Shown: positions 5,407 to 13,500 of the stretch, piece after piece | Layout: the number at the start of each line of letters is the position of its first letter | Position numbering within the stretch: position 1 is the first letter of the stretch | Virus record (IMG/VR): IMGVR_UViG_3300045999_001619 | Coordinates: 1-33,477 of that record | Length of the DNA stretch: 33,477 nucleotides | Origin: a virus | Strand: one strand, 5' to 3' | Program-made: the position numbers and the translations under genes | Notes under the pieces: model-generated | Database searches by the model: none | The model's input: the letters and a program-made list of their open reading frames with translations, nothing else | What the model was told of the DNA's origin: nothing

Positions 5407-5939
5407 TAGCTTTTCTTTATTGTTTCTTTAATCTTGTTAAATTCGTCTAAACTCTTAATGGCATTGATTTTCATAGCAGCCTTTACCTTTTGGTCTTCAG
5501 TAAACTTTGTCTTATCTAACTGTTCAATTAAGAATGCTTTTTGCCCTTCGCTTACTTCGTCTTTATGCTCATTAGTAGCATCTGCATCTTTAGTATCGTC
5601 TATGGCAAACAGTCCGTTAAGCGCATATTTACGAGCATAGCTACTTGCTGCACCCGTAATCTGTGAAGCGTCCATTCCTTTTTTGTTTTCTTCTTCCCGT
5701 GCTAACCCAGTACAAGTTATGTTATCCTCTCCGTTACTTAAACAAGCAGTAGCCTTTACATAAACTCGACCGCCTACTTCTATTACTTCGTCGCTTAACA
5801 TTAAAGCATAGCCGTACTTATGGCAGATAGGTTTTGCAGCTTCTATAATATCTTCTGCACTTCGGTACTTGTATTTAGCAAAAGCATTGAATTGGTTTTT
5901 AGGTGCTTTTAATTCCTGTTGAATTTTTATTAGGCTCAT
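5406..5939 (-). CDS. erf: ERF-family single-strand annealing protein
   Basis: A 177-residue ERF superfamily recombinase. It has FNAFAKYKYRSAEDIIEAAKP near the start, HKYGYALMLSDEV, and the family's core SQITGAASSYARKYALNGLF (about residues 115-135), followed by a D/K-rich linker and a helical tail. ERF proteins anneal complementary single strands and act in phage recombination, end repair and genome circularisation. Neighbours are a small SSB-tailed protein and replication proteins, the usual setting. Length is at the short end of the family (about 180-250). The symbol is given by family, not by proven orthology to P22 Erf. Confidence 0.88.
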   Translation of the reverse strand: MSLIKIQQELKAPKNQFNAFAKYKYRSAEDIIEAAKPICHKYGYALMLSDEVIEVGGRVYVKATACLSNGEDNITCTGLAREEENKKGMDASQITGAASSYARKYALNGLFAIDDTKDADATNEHKDEVSEGQKAFLIEQLDKTKFTEDQKVKAAMKINAIKSLDEFNKIKETIKKS

Positions 5940-5941
5940 TG

Positions 5942-6139
5942 TTATTGGTTTTGGGTATCTATTGAATAGTGTTCTAAAATTTCGATAATAGGTTCTTGCC
6001 TTTTCTTTAGGCTTACAAAGTACTCGTATGCCTGAGAGTATTCCATATACATACTTGCACTATCGTATTTGTTATCTACTAAAGTGTAGTAGAATATTGT
6101 GCCGTCTGGCTTAGTTTCTTTTATAAATTCAATCTTCAT
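5942..6139 (-). CDS. Hypothetical early protein (65 aa)
   Basis: A 65-residue protein (starts MKIEFIKETKPDGTIFYY) with a beta-like beginning and a helical tyrosine-rich centre (SMYMEYSQAYEYFVSLKK). It overlaps the end of the preceding gene by 11 bases and ends two bases before the ERF start, so it belongs to the same transcript. No family recognised. Confidence 0.65.
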   Translation of the reverse strand: MKIEFIKETKPDGTIFYYTLVDNKYDSASMYMEYSQAYEYFVSLKKRQEPIIEILEHYSIDTQNQ

Positions 6140-6335
6140 ATAATTCGTTTTTTAAAAGTTCAAGTTCTGCATTGTTTTCAACCCAACGAGTAAACGTGTA
6201 ATCATCATCTTCGTAATCGTAGTTTTTAGGCAATAGAGCAGGGTCATAGGGGTTTGTAATACTCCTGTTCCCGTCGATTAATATGTTCCCGTATCGCTGA
6301 TATTGGAACAATTGGTAGGTGGTTAAGTGTGTCAT
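6129..6335 (-). CDS. Hypothetical early protein (68 aa), first gene of the early operon
   Basis: A 68-residue acidic protein, rich in Y, N and D (NYDYEDDDYTFTRWVENNAE). It is the first gene after the promoter at 6353-6387 and overlaps the next by 11 bases. Small acidic first-expressed phage proteins are often host-takeover or anti-restriction factors, but there is no motif to support a specific role. Confidence 0.65.
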   Translation of the reverse strand: MTHLTTYQLFQYQRYGNILIDGNRSITNPYDPALLPKNYDYEDDDYTFTRWVENNAELELLKNELYED

Positions 6336-6352
6336 TTTGTGTTTTGTTTACA

Positions 6353-6387
6353 CAAATATACAACAATGCACAATACAAAGTGCAAAA
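6353..6387 (-). promoter_or_regulatory. Main early promoter
   Basis: On the minus strand TTTTG (6387-6383) is followed after 22 bases by TATATTTG (6360-6353), a perfect Bacteroidetes -7 element (TAnnTTTG). The first gene of the replication block starts at 6335, about 18 bases downstream. The same TTTG-N22-TAnnTTTG layout occurs at 27953-27986 and 2955-2988. Confidence 0.7.
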
Positions 6388-6413
6388 CTATTAAAATATT
6401 TTAAAATTATTTT

Positions 6414-6428
6414 TGCAACATTGTTGCA
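6414..6428. promoter_or_regulatory. 15-base palindrome upstream of the early promoter (putative operator)
   Basis: TGCAACA-T-TGTTGCA is a perfect inverted repeat with a one-base centre, located 27 bases upstream of the -33 element of the early promoter. The 9-mer AAAGTGCAA also occurs at 6377-6385 (over the -33 element) and at 6494-6502. A dimeric regulator could bind here; none is identified. Confidence 0.45.
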
Positions 6429-6457
6429 TTTATACGTAAGAACGTACGGATATACGT

Positions 6458-6487
6458 ACAAAAAGTAGTAGTATTACTACCTTTTGT
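6458..6487 (-). terminator. Rho-independent terminator after the GNAT gene
   Basis: ACAAAAAGTAGTA (6458-6470) and TACTACCTTTTGT (6475-6487) form a 13-bp stem with a 4-base loop. The only irregular pair is a G-U in the minus-strand RNA and would be A-C on the plus strand. It lies 18 bases after the GNAT stop and its descending arm ends in a U run, so it likely ends the long late transcript just before the early promoter. Confidence 0.6.
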
Positions 6488-6504
6488 TGTACTAAAGTGC
6501 AACT

Positions 6505-6933
6505 TTATAGCGACTTTTGGAAGTAAAGTTTGTCAGAACCCCCGTAAGAATATTCGGGTAAGTAAAGCCTAAACCCACACGAGATTAGGTTATTAGCTGA
6601 AGGGAAGTTGTCAAGTGTTGTGTAAGTAATAGCTATATGGCAAAAGGTAGATGCAGCCTTTAACCTGGTCTTAATCATTCGTCTTTGTATGCCTTGCCCT
6701 CTATGTGTTTTTTTAACCCACGCTCTATTAAATATGCAGATGCCTTTAGAGTAAATAGAACCACAATAAGCAACTATCTCGCCTTCGTCAAGCATAACCC
6801 ACCATTCACGATTGAACTGGAACTCGTCTCCGCAACCCTTAAAGTTTGGGTTGGTGTAATCTAATTCCCTTAGTTGCTCGTAGGTTTCTCTATCTAAAAT
6901 ATTTCCGAAGCTGAATATCTTCTTTAGGCGCAT
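6505..6933 (-). CDS. GNAT-family N-acetyltransferase
   Basis: A 142-residue GNAT-fold acetyltransferase. Acetyl-CoA-binding motif A is visible as NRAWVKKTHRGQGIQRRMIK (R-G-x-G-x-x-R around residue 85), preceded by strand VAYCGSIYSKGICIF and followed by AITYTTLDNFPSANNLISCG with the usual N/A and SxG segment near the end. The longer frame to 6948 starts with TTG; I take the ATG at 6933. It overlaps the MazG-like gene by 44 bases. Substrate unknown: phage GNATs may acetylate host proteins, sugars or modified bases. It is the last gene before a terminator. Confidence 0.75.
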   Translation of the reverse strand: MRLKKIFSFGNILDRETYEQLRELDYTNPNFKGCGDEFQFNREWWVMLDEGEIVAYCGSIYSKGICIFNRAWVKKTHRGQGIQRRMIKTRLKAASTFCHIAITYTTLDNFPSANNLISCGFRLYLPEYSYGGSDKLYFQKSL

Positions 6934-7114
6934 TGTGTATTTGTTCAAGTTTGGTTAAATATAAAATCGCATCTTGCAGCTCCTCTTTCAAATGCGTTAT
7001 CCATTGTCCTGTACTTAAATCACTTCTGTCCATTGTAGTCCCGTACTTTGATTTGCCTACAAGTTCACGCCTACGCATATCTTCTATTACTGCTGCTAAT
7101 ATTTTACTGTCCAT
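6890..7114 (-). CDS. MazG-like nucleotide pyrophosphohydrolase-related protein (74 aa)
   Basis: A 74-residue protein with R-R-R-E-L-V-G-K-S-K-Y-G-T near residue 14 and the segment WITHLKEELQDAILYLTKLE, which corresponds to the E-E-L-x-D helix of all-alpha NTP pyrophosphohydrolases (MazG type). It is shorter than typical MazG-like enzymes (about 95-110 residues), so it may be a minimal member or a relative without activity. Such phage proteins are thought to act on nucleotide pools or ppGpp. It starts one base after the exonuclease stop. Confidence 0.65.
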   Translation of the reverse strand: MDSKILAAVIEDMRRRELVGKSKYGTTMDRSDLSTGQWITHLKEELQDAILYLTKLEQIHNAPKEDIQLRKYFR

Positions 7115-7849
7115 TTATTTGTCTGTTTTGCTATGTATCTTAAAACAAGTTTTGCACTTGTATTGTATTTTCTTTACACCAGTTGCCGTTGTTCTACGAA
7201 GTGAAATAATTAAATCGTCGCTGCCACATTCAGGGCAAGAGCCTCGGTCTTGACCAAAGATAACCCCGTAATGTGTTTTAGGTTCTATGTGGTTTTTAAG
7301 TGCGTTAAATACTTGCTCTAATAAAACAACATCTTTTTGGCAGTACTTAATCATTTTAGCCATAGCTACTTTGTCTTTATGCAAAACAATGTCTTTCCAT
7401 AAACTATATTCGGTTTTGATTTTAGTGCCAATGCCTAAGTAGTCAGCTATGTAGTTAAGCTTGTTGCTATTAAATCTAAACTTTTGCCTTGCTACCTTTA
7501 ACGTATCAATAGTAACGTAAGAAGGGAACATCTCTATCTTGTGAAACAAGCACCTGGTTCTTATCCAAGCAAGGTCGAACTTATCGCCGTTGTGTCCTAC
7601 TAATTCAGATGCCGTATTTGCTACTTCAATAAAACTTTGTAGCATCTTTTTATCGTTTTGCTTTGCGTCCCATTGTAAATGGTAAACTTCTTTTTCGTCT
7701 TCCCACTTGTAACAGATGCAAATAATTGCCCGTTCTTGAATTATGCTATCTGGTGTGATGTTTAGCTTATATCCGGCACTCCAGAAAAAGCCAACATTGG
7801 GCGAGGTTTCGATGTCAAAGAATAGGCGTTTGCGTTTGGTTTTGAGCAT
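7115..7849 (-). CDS. DEDD-type 3'-5' exonuclease with C-terminal zinc ribbon
   Basis: A 244-residue protein of the RNase H-like DnaQ superfamily. Exo I is FDIETSP (D12, E14), Exo II GHNGDKFDLAWI (N87, D92), Exo III YCQKDVVLL (Y169, D173), so this is the DEDDy type. The C-terminus has CPECG (C205, C208) and CKTC (C232, C235), a zinc ribbon. Its role may be proofreading, DNA end trimming or host DNA degradation. No DNA polymerase is encoded, so it would act with the host replisome or independently. It lies after the holin candidate and before the MazG-like gene. The zinc ribbon suggests DNA binding. Confidence 0.82.
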   Translation of the reverse strand: MLKTKRKRLFFDIETSPNVGFFWSAGYKLNITPDSIIQERAIICICYKWEDEKEVYHLQWDAKQNDKKMLQSFIEVANTASELVGHNGDKFDLAWIRTRCLFHKIEMFPSYVTIDTLKVARQKFRFNSNKLNYIADYLGIGTKIKTEYSLWKDIVLHKDKVAMAKMIKYCQKDVVLLEQVFNALKNHIEPKTHYGVIFGQDRGSCPECGSDDLIISLRRTTATGVKKIQYKCKTCFKIHSKTDK

Positions 7850-7852
7850 TGT

Positions 7853-8077
7853 TTATTTTTTGCTGAATTTATCTATTGTGGTGTAACCCATAGCAAATAA
7901 CGTAAGATACAAGACGGCATCGACCAACTTATCGCTTGGGTTAATTTTTAAGATTATGTTTAAGAACAAGGATATAAAAAGACAAACGCTGCCAAGCATA
8001 GCCACTACTCTTTTATGGCTAATACTGTTGCTTTCGTCCGATAATAAATTAACTAATATAGTTCTAAAGTTGCTCAT
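7853..8077 (-). CDS. Putative holin (74 aa, two membrane helices)
   Basis: A 74-residue protein with a short N-terminus (MSNFRTILVNLLSDESN, then SHKRVVAML), hydrophobic helix LGSVCLFISLFLNIIL, a loop with charges (KINPSDKLVD) and a second helix AVLYLTLFAMGYTTI. The pattern D-x-S-N-x-x-S-x-K-R-V, helix, loop, helix, K-F-S is typical of holin-like proteins in Bacteroidetes phages. I chose the ATG at 8077; the longer version starts with GTG inside the preceding gene's end. It is separated from the endolysin gene by the inserted homing endonuclease gene, which fits an originally continuous lysis block. Confidence 0.65.
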   Translation of the reverse strand: MSNFRTILVNLLSDESNSISHKRVVAMLGSVCLFISLFLNIILKINPSDKLVDAVLYLTLFAMGYTTIDKFSKK

Positions 8078-8088
8078 ATAGTTTAGCT

Positions 8089-8769
8089 TCACTTTGTGAA
8101 TAAATCATATGACCAAATATATCCGTATGCTATTTTTCTTTCTTTTCTACAAACTGAATGTATATTACCAATAGAGTAAGTTTTATATACATTTTTAATA
8201 TCAACACCATATCTCCAAGTATTAATTAAGTTTAATTCTAAATCATATTGGTAAATTTTTTTTCTAAGTTTACCATTTTCTAATCTTGAATTAAGCATTT
8301 TATCAATACCTTCTTTAGACATTTTTGTACCTTTTCTTGAAGGTGGTTTAGATTTTCTTAATTTAGCAGCTTTTGAAATACTGATTTTGTGTTTATCACT
8401 AAGTTTAACACCCGTTCTAATATTAGATATTTTCTGCCTTACATCTAATCTTTTCATAGGGTTTTTATCTCCAAAAATATCTGGTGGGTTTTCTCCGCCT
8501 ATTGTCATATTAACTAAGCAACCTGTTTTTAAATCCTTGCGCCCATATAACAATATAAATTCCTTCTCTTTTTCACAAGCTTGTTGCCAAGACAAATTGT
8601 CGATTAGTATTTCTACTTCATAATTACTTTTATTGACTACATTATGCCAAAATATAGACCTACCTGTTTTTGATTTTTCAAAAGCTCTTTTATATGAATT
8701 GTCTTTTCCAATACCAATATAAAATGGTTCATTTTTGTCTAATCTAATATGCCTATAAACATATGCCAT
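8089..8769 (-). CDS. GIY-YIG homing endonuclease with NUMOD-type DNA-binding repeats
   Basis: A 226-residue homing endonuclease. The GIY-YIG domain is at the start: YVYRH (residues 3-7), FYIGIGK (16-22), R28, and E near residue 67. The linker has NUMOD3-like repeats (GDKNPMKRLDVRQKIS, GVKLSDKHKISISKAA), and the C-terminus has a NUMOD1-like part (IYQYDLELNLINTWRYGVD). Such enzymes cut intron-less or insertion-less alleles and spread themselves. The gene starts at TAATG exactly at the stop of the endolysin gene, so it is a free-standing insertion without an intron. Its codon usage looks A/T-richer than its neighbours, consistent with later acquisition. Confidence 0.88.
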   Translation of the reverse strand: MAYVYRHIRLDKNEPFYIGIGKDNSYKRAFEKSKTGRSIFWHNVVNKSNYEVEILIDNLSWQQACEKEKEFILLYGRKDLKTGCLVNMTIGGENPPDIFGDKNPMKRLDVRQKISNIRTGVKLSDKHKISISKAAKLRKSKPPSRKGTKMSKEGIDKMLNSRLENGKLRKKIYQYDLELNLINTWRYGVDIKNVYKTYSIGNIHSVCRKERKIAYGYIWSYDLFTK

Positions 8770-9215
8770 TATGGAGTAAAATATAGTTTTGACTCTGCGT
8801 TTCTTCTTCTTTGTAAACCTAATAAAACTTTATCATTTGCCCTCACCCATTTTTTAAATTCTGCATCAATTGTAGGGTCTTTAGGGTTCGCATTTACCTT
8901 CTTTAGTAAAGTGCTTCTCCTTAGGTTGCCCGTACCTACATTAAAAGTAAACGAAACTAATGCAGCAAAATTGTTTTCCGTTACATTTGATTTTACAAGC
9001 GCATCTGTCATTCTCGCGAAATCGTCAATGATTATGTCAAATAATTCATTCGCCCTTTCCTGAGTAATTACGTCGCCTTCCTTTACTTTGCTTCCGTCTT
9101 CGTAAAATGTGTTTCCATAGCCGATAGTCCAGACACCTGCAGGGCATTTGTACGCTTTTAATTTGCACCCTTCAAAGTGCTTTACTAAGTCCTTACCTGC
9201 TTTGTTTACTTCCAT
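8769..9215 (-). CDS. Endolysin, GH24 lysozyme (muramidase)
   Basis: A 148-residue lysozyme of glycoside hydrolase family 24 (T4/lambdoid type), cleaving the glycan strands of peptidoglycan. Catalytic signature: HFEGCKLKAYKCPAGVWT then IGYGNT, with E15 as catalytic acid, C24 where T4 lysozyme has D20 (a common phage variant), and T30. AALVSFTFNVGTGN is the conserved second half motif. No signal peptide or SAR anchor is seen at the N-terminus, so export must depend on a holin. The start overlaps the spanin gene by 10 bases. Confidence 0.93.
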   Translation of the reverse strand: MEVNKAGKDLVKHFEGCKLKAYKCPAGVWTIGYGNTFYEDGSKVKEGDVITQERANELFDIIIDDFARMTDALVKSNVTENNFAALVSFTFNVGTGNLRRSTLLKKVNANPKDPTIDAEFKKWVRANDKVLLGLQRRRNAESKLYFTP

Positions 9216-9643
9216 AACTTATTCCAATATACTAAAATTAATATAATCGCTATTATAAGACCAATTAAAGCCTTCCAAAAGTTATTGGCAGTACTTACCT
9301 TATTTTTATCTGCCATCGAAATTTGAGCCGTTTCTGTGCGATTAAACGCTATTGTGTCTTTTTTGATAAGGCTGTTGTCAGTTTCTTTGTTTCGTGTCTC
9401 GTAAATCCATTTAGTTACGATTTTGGGAATAACTACAAAGCTATCCTTTGCTATTCGGATTGTGTCATAGATAGTAACCTCTTTTGTAAATATCTGCTCC
9501 TTTTCTATAATCTTGGTTACGCTATCATAAAAAGTCAAACGCACGGAATCAATCTTAGTTGTGCCAGTGCTATCATATCTTTTTTCGAACTTCTTAACCG
9601 AAGCACAAGATGTAAGTAGTAAAGCTAAAAGTATTATTCTCAT
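9206..9643 (-). CDS. Probable unimolecular spanin (lipoprotein with C-terminal membrane helix)
   Basis: A 145-residue protein with a lipoprotein signal at the N-terminus (MRIILLALLLTSCASVKK; lipobox L-T-S-C, modified Cys13). It has a periplasmic region with beta/coiled pattern (RIAKDSFVVIPKIVTKW) and a strong C-terminal membrane helix (ALIGLIIAIILILVYW, about residues 125-141). An outer-membrane lipoprotein end plus inner-membrane anchor in one chain is the definition of a u-spanin, which fuses the two membranes in the last step of lysis of Gram-negative cells. It lies between a putative holin and the endolysin with ATGA and 10-base overlaps. Functional assignment is from topology and context. 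Confidence 0.72.
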   Translation of the reverse strand: MRIILLALLLTSCASVKKFEKRYDSTGTTKIDSVRLTFYDSVTKIIEKEQIFTKEVTIYDTIRIAKDSFVVIPKIVTKWIYETRNKETDNSLIKKDTIAFNRTETAQISMADKNKVSTANNFWKALIGLIIAIILILVYWNKLWK

Positions 9644-9810
9644 TTTAGTTTCTTAGTCATTTTCCAATAGTAACGGATAGCCATTGTGCCTGAAACAATA
9701 GCCACCAAACTCGCCAACAATGTGAATAGTGGTTGAATATTTGTAATGCTAATTGTAGCACTAATCAAAGAAACGATTGTTGATTGGTCTGCTTGGTGGT
9801 TATTTGCCAT
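9640..9810 (-). CDS. Small membrane protein of the lysis block (56 aa), holin or antiholin candidate
   Basis: A 56-residue protein starting MANNHQADQSTIVSLISATI, with one clear hydrophobic helix (LFTLLASLVAIVSGTMAI) and a basic end (RYYWKMTKKLK), giving a single-span N-out protein with a weaker first hydrophobic stretch. The start overlaps the previous stop as TAATG and its stop overlaps the spanin start as ATGA. Position and topology suggest a holin or antiholin working with the endolysin. The other two-helix protein at 7853-8077 is an equally good holin candidate; which is the pore is open. Confidence 0.6.
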   Translation of the reverse strand: MANNHQADQSTIVSLISATISITNIQPLFTLLASLVAIVSGTMAIRYYWKMTKKLK

Positions 9811-10196
9811 TATAGTTCTTCTTCTTCTTGTTTGTTAAATTCTACGCCAGTAACCCAATCTTGTAAGAATGTAAAGTCCTTAAGACCTTCTGGGTTCACC
9901 ACGTTAATTATTTGAAAATCAAATTCTTTATCATTTAAGGCTTCAATATCTTTAGTCAGCTTCTTGATGCCTTCTTTTGAGAATTTGTAATTTCCTTTGT
10001 CATCTAATAATAAGCAATCCTTATCGTCTGTCTGAGCATTGTCTAAACGCAAGATTTCAACTTCTGCTTGATAATCTTCGTGATAGGCTTTAACCTTCTC
10101 GTAGATTTTAAAAAGCTTCTTTTGTGTCTTTGTGTCTTGATTGCCGATAACGACATTGATGCTGCTTACTAATTGTAATAGTTGTTTGTATTTCAT
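9810..10196 (-). CDS. Hypothetical protein after the fibre genes (128 aa)
   Basis: A 128-residue charged, mainly helical protein (TKTQKKLFKIYEKVKAYHED, then KLTKDIEALNDKEFDF), ending in an acidic tail. It lies between the fibre-associated gene and the lysis block. Similar short helical proteins follow fibre genes in other Bacteroidetes phages, perhaps as fibre chaperones or minor tail parts, but no family is recognised. Confidence 0.65.
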   Translation of the reverse strand: MKYKQLLQLVSSINVVIGNQDTKTQKKLFKIYEKVKAYHEDYQAEVEILRLDNAQTDDKDCLLLDDKGNYKFSKEGIKKLTKDIEALNDKEFDFQIINVVNPEGLKDFTFLQDWVTGVEFNKQEEEEL

Positions 10197-10226
10197 TGTT
10201 TAAATTTTGGTAAAGATATATAGATT

Positions 10227-10547
10227 TTATTTATTCCACGGCAAAGGTAAATTTACAATGGGTGGGTTCTTAAGGTTTTCAATTTGAGTATCTAAGTTTA
10301 ACTCCATAGCATCTACGTCATTACCTGCTACTAACCACTCGCATACTTGGTCAAAGGTTAAATCGTCATAAGCAGTAAAGTCAGTGTCCGAAGGTGTGGC
10401 ACAAGCCATCGCTCCATAAACCTCAGCGGTGTAAGTTCCGTCTTCTGCTTGGTAACGCCAATGTACTACTTTAACTACGTCGGTTAAACCATCTTCGCTC
10501 GGTGCGGTGTCCATTTGTGATACTACCCATTTGTAAGTTGTTGCCAT
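10227..10547 (-). CDS. Fibre-associated small protein (DUF7936-like)
   Basis: A 106-residue protein beginning MATTYKWVVSQMDTAPSEDG, with DVVKVVHWRYQAEDGTYTAE and a C-terminal region YDDLTFDQVCEWLVAG. The pattern (W-x-V start, D-V-V-x-x-V-x-W centre, L-T-x-x-x-V-x-x-W-L) is that of small proteins encoded beside tail fibre genes in many marine and freshwater phages, recently grouped as DUF7936-like. Function unknown; linked to fibre assembly only by position directly after the large fibre gene. Confidence 0.65.
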   Translation of the reverse strand: MATTYKWVVSQMDTAPSEDGLTDVVKVVHWRYQAEDGTYTAEVYGAMACATPSDTDFTAYDDLTFDQVCEWLVAGNDVDAMELNLDTQIENLKNPPIVNLPLPWNK

Positions 10548-10549
10548 TT

Positions 10550-13500
10550 TTATTTTATTTTATCGTTTAATTCTTGAATTGCTTTAATAAGTACAGGAAC
10601 TATTTTGCTATAATCTACTCCTTGCATTTCCTTTCCGTCTTTTACTCCTGTTACTGCGTAGTTAATTACCGATTGTAACTCGTGAGCAATAACACCATAA
10701 GCACGGCTTTTGTCTGACTTCCATTCGTAATCGTATGTTTTAATTTTGCTTACTAAATCAAGTCCGCTATAATCTTTAAGGTCTTGCTTTAGCCTATAGT
10801 CAGATGATGTATTAAATGAAGTTGATGATGTAGTAACTGAAATCGAGCCAACTGAACTTGAGCTTCTATAAAATAATGCTATATCCCCATCTGAACTTAA
10901 TCTATTTAAAAATAGTGAAACATTACCATCTGTAACGTGCGACACTTGACCATTTGGTAATAAAGCGTGTCCAACAGTTCCAAATGTTGTAGATGTTTTT
11001 CCAACACACAATTCCCCCCCACTTGTTATGCGCATACGTTCTCCACCTGCATTGAAAAACTGCATATTGTCTGCATTGTCTGTACGGATAGTTCCGTTAC
11101 CTACTACGCTTCCACCCGATGTAACAAGCATTTGTATACCTGCTCCTGTAGATTGGTTAGCAGTATTTTCAATTAACATACGGCTTACACCAGAACTTGC
11201 AACGTGTAGATTTTGGCTTGGCGAACTTGTACCTATACCTACATTACCCCCCGATGTTATGCGCATACGTTCGGTGTCATTTGTATAAAATGCCATTGGT
11301 ACATCACCACCACTATATACAACTGTTGCATAAGCAGTTCCCGTAAACGCTCCACCTGTTGAATTGTTTTTACCAAAGTAACACCCACCACCTGCATTAG
11401 AGGCTACAAAAGCAGCAGCGTTTGTATTCGTAGATGGCGAAATAGCTATTTGTCCATTTGTGTTCCCGTTGCTCGTTACACTACTTGAGAATGTAGCTGC
11501 TCCTGTAGAGTAATTTAATATTAAAGGGAAGCCATTTAAACCAACTGAATAAAAACCAAAGTTATCAGAGTTTTCATAAATACCTGCAAACCATTTTTGA
11601 CTTCCTACACTAAAATATCCTATACCTGCACTTGCACTACTTGCACCTCTATCTGTTGCGATTGTTCCATAAGTAGTTCCTGAAACTGTTAAACCTGCTC
11701 CTGTACCATAAGCACCGCTAAACCTACCCGTACCTGTTACATCAAGTTTATATGTATCATTAGTGTTTCCTATTGAAACGTTACCCGAAGAAGATATGCG
11801 GACACGCTCGGTGTCGTTGGTAGCTAATATCATTGGTGTTGCGCCAGATGAAATTAAACTTAAATTTGTTCCTCTTAATACTAAATCTACAACTGCATTT
11901 CTGGCATCATTCAAAGCATCCAAACCAATTCCATTATATGCACCTAAAGAACTTGCTTGTCTAATTTCTAAATTTTGATTAGTAGCAACTTTTACTACTA
12001 ATTTTTCAGCAGCACTCGTTGTATTAATTCCAATATTCCCACTATTATCGTATATCGCACTATTACCTATTGTACTTGTACCTGTAAACTTAGGTAGGTA
12101 GTTAGTAGTACCTGTACCCGTTACTGGATTTGTTAAAGCACTTTGCTTGTTGTTAAACGTAGTCCAATCGGTGCTTGATAATAAACCTTGTTGTGAACCA
12201 CTTGCAGTTGCAATAGCTAAAGTAATAGTTCCACTTGTTGTAATAGGTGTTGAGCCAATAGTTACTCCGCTTGTTGCAGAAGATAAGCCAACACTTGTTA
12301 CAGTGCCACCCGTTAATTGACTTACTAAAGCTAAAGTTCCACTTGTTGCAGGTAAGCTATAAGTTAATTGTGTAGCACTTGTAATAGTACTTGTATCTAA
12401 AATAAAAGAACGGCTTGTTGTGTTTTGGTCAATGTAAAATACAAAGCCTGTTGTACTTGCTGCACCTATGCTGCTATATCCAAGACCTGCAGCCGTGATG
12501 CCTGAGCCTTGTTGAAAGTTTATTGTTTCGCCTACTCCTCCTACTGCATTAATCTTTAAACTACGCATTGAAACGAAGTTGCCATCGTCTTCCATTACGC
12601 TATTCCCTAAAACACTATTAGCAGTAAATTTAGGTATCGCATTAACATTACCGCTACCAGTTATAGGAGTGCCACCTAAGATAGTCGCTATGCTCTTATT
12701 TTTCCAAAGGCTTGTAGATGCTTCCCAAAACAACCCGTCATTGTTTGTAGGTGTTTGTGCAGCTACGTTATGAAGTTCGTCTAACTCGTATCCGTTCTGT
12801 ATCTTAACCTCGATAATACCTTGAGTAGGGTGTGAACGTACAATTATACCTACATAAACTAAGTGTGCAGGAGCATATTGTTTTGTACTTGTATAAGCAC
12901 CTGCAGTTGTAGAACTTAAATAAAGCTGAGTACCTACGCTAAAAGCCTGAGTGTCTATATCTGCTAATCTACCTGCAACAACTACAAAGCCATTATTGTT
13001 GTTTGTTATATCCGCTTGTACTATTCCGTATGTTTGTGCGCTTGTACTATCGCCACTTGCAAGAGCCTTAGTAACTGTTGGTAAGTTACCTTGACCGCCA
13101 TTGATATAAACAACTGTCCCTTTTGTTAAAGTCGAACCAGTGCTATTGTAAACTTCAGTAATTAAGTTTTTAGCTTGGTCGATTGTATTAGGGAACGTTG
13201 CTAAAGTTCCGTCTCCCTTAATATACTGCGCTCCCGTACCTGCAAAGCCTATGTTAATAGTTCCGCTTGTAGTAATAGGACTTCCTGTAATTGTTAAAGC
13301 ATCTCCGCTTTCCGTAATCGCTACGCTTGTTACAGTACCCACCGCACCGCTTGAACGCTGCCAAATAGTACCTGAATAAATCACATAATCGCCAACCGCA
13401 AAAGTAATAGGACCTGCGCCAAAATTTACTGTCCCTGCTACGTTACAAATGTAAACATCGCCCGTGTCGCCCGTTCCGTTTGCAAGAGTAGGGGTGTTAG

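Noticed and set aside
10967-13500. Repeated segments in the fibre gene as a possible diversity-generating retroelement target
   Set aside because: No reverse transcriptase and no template repeat are seen in the genome. The repeats are ordinary shaft motifs of S74 fibres.
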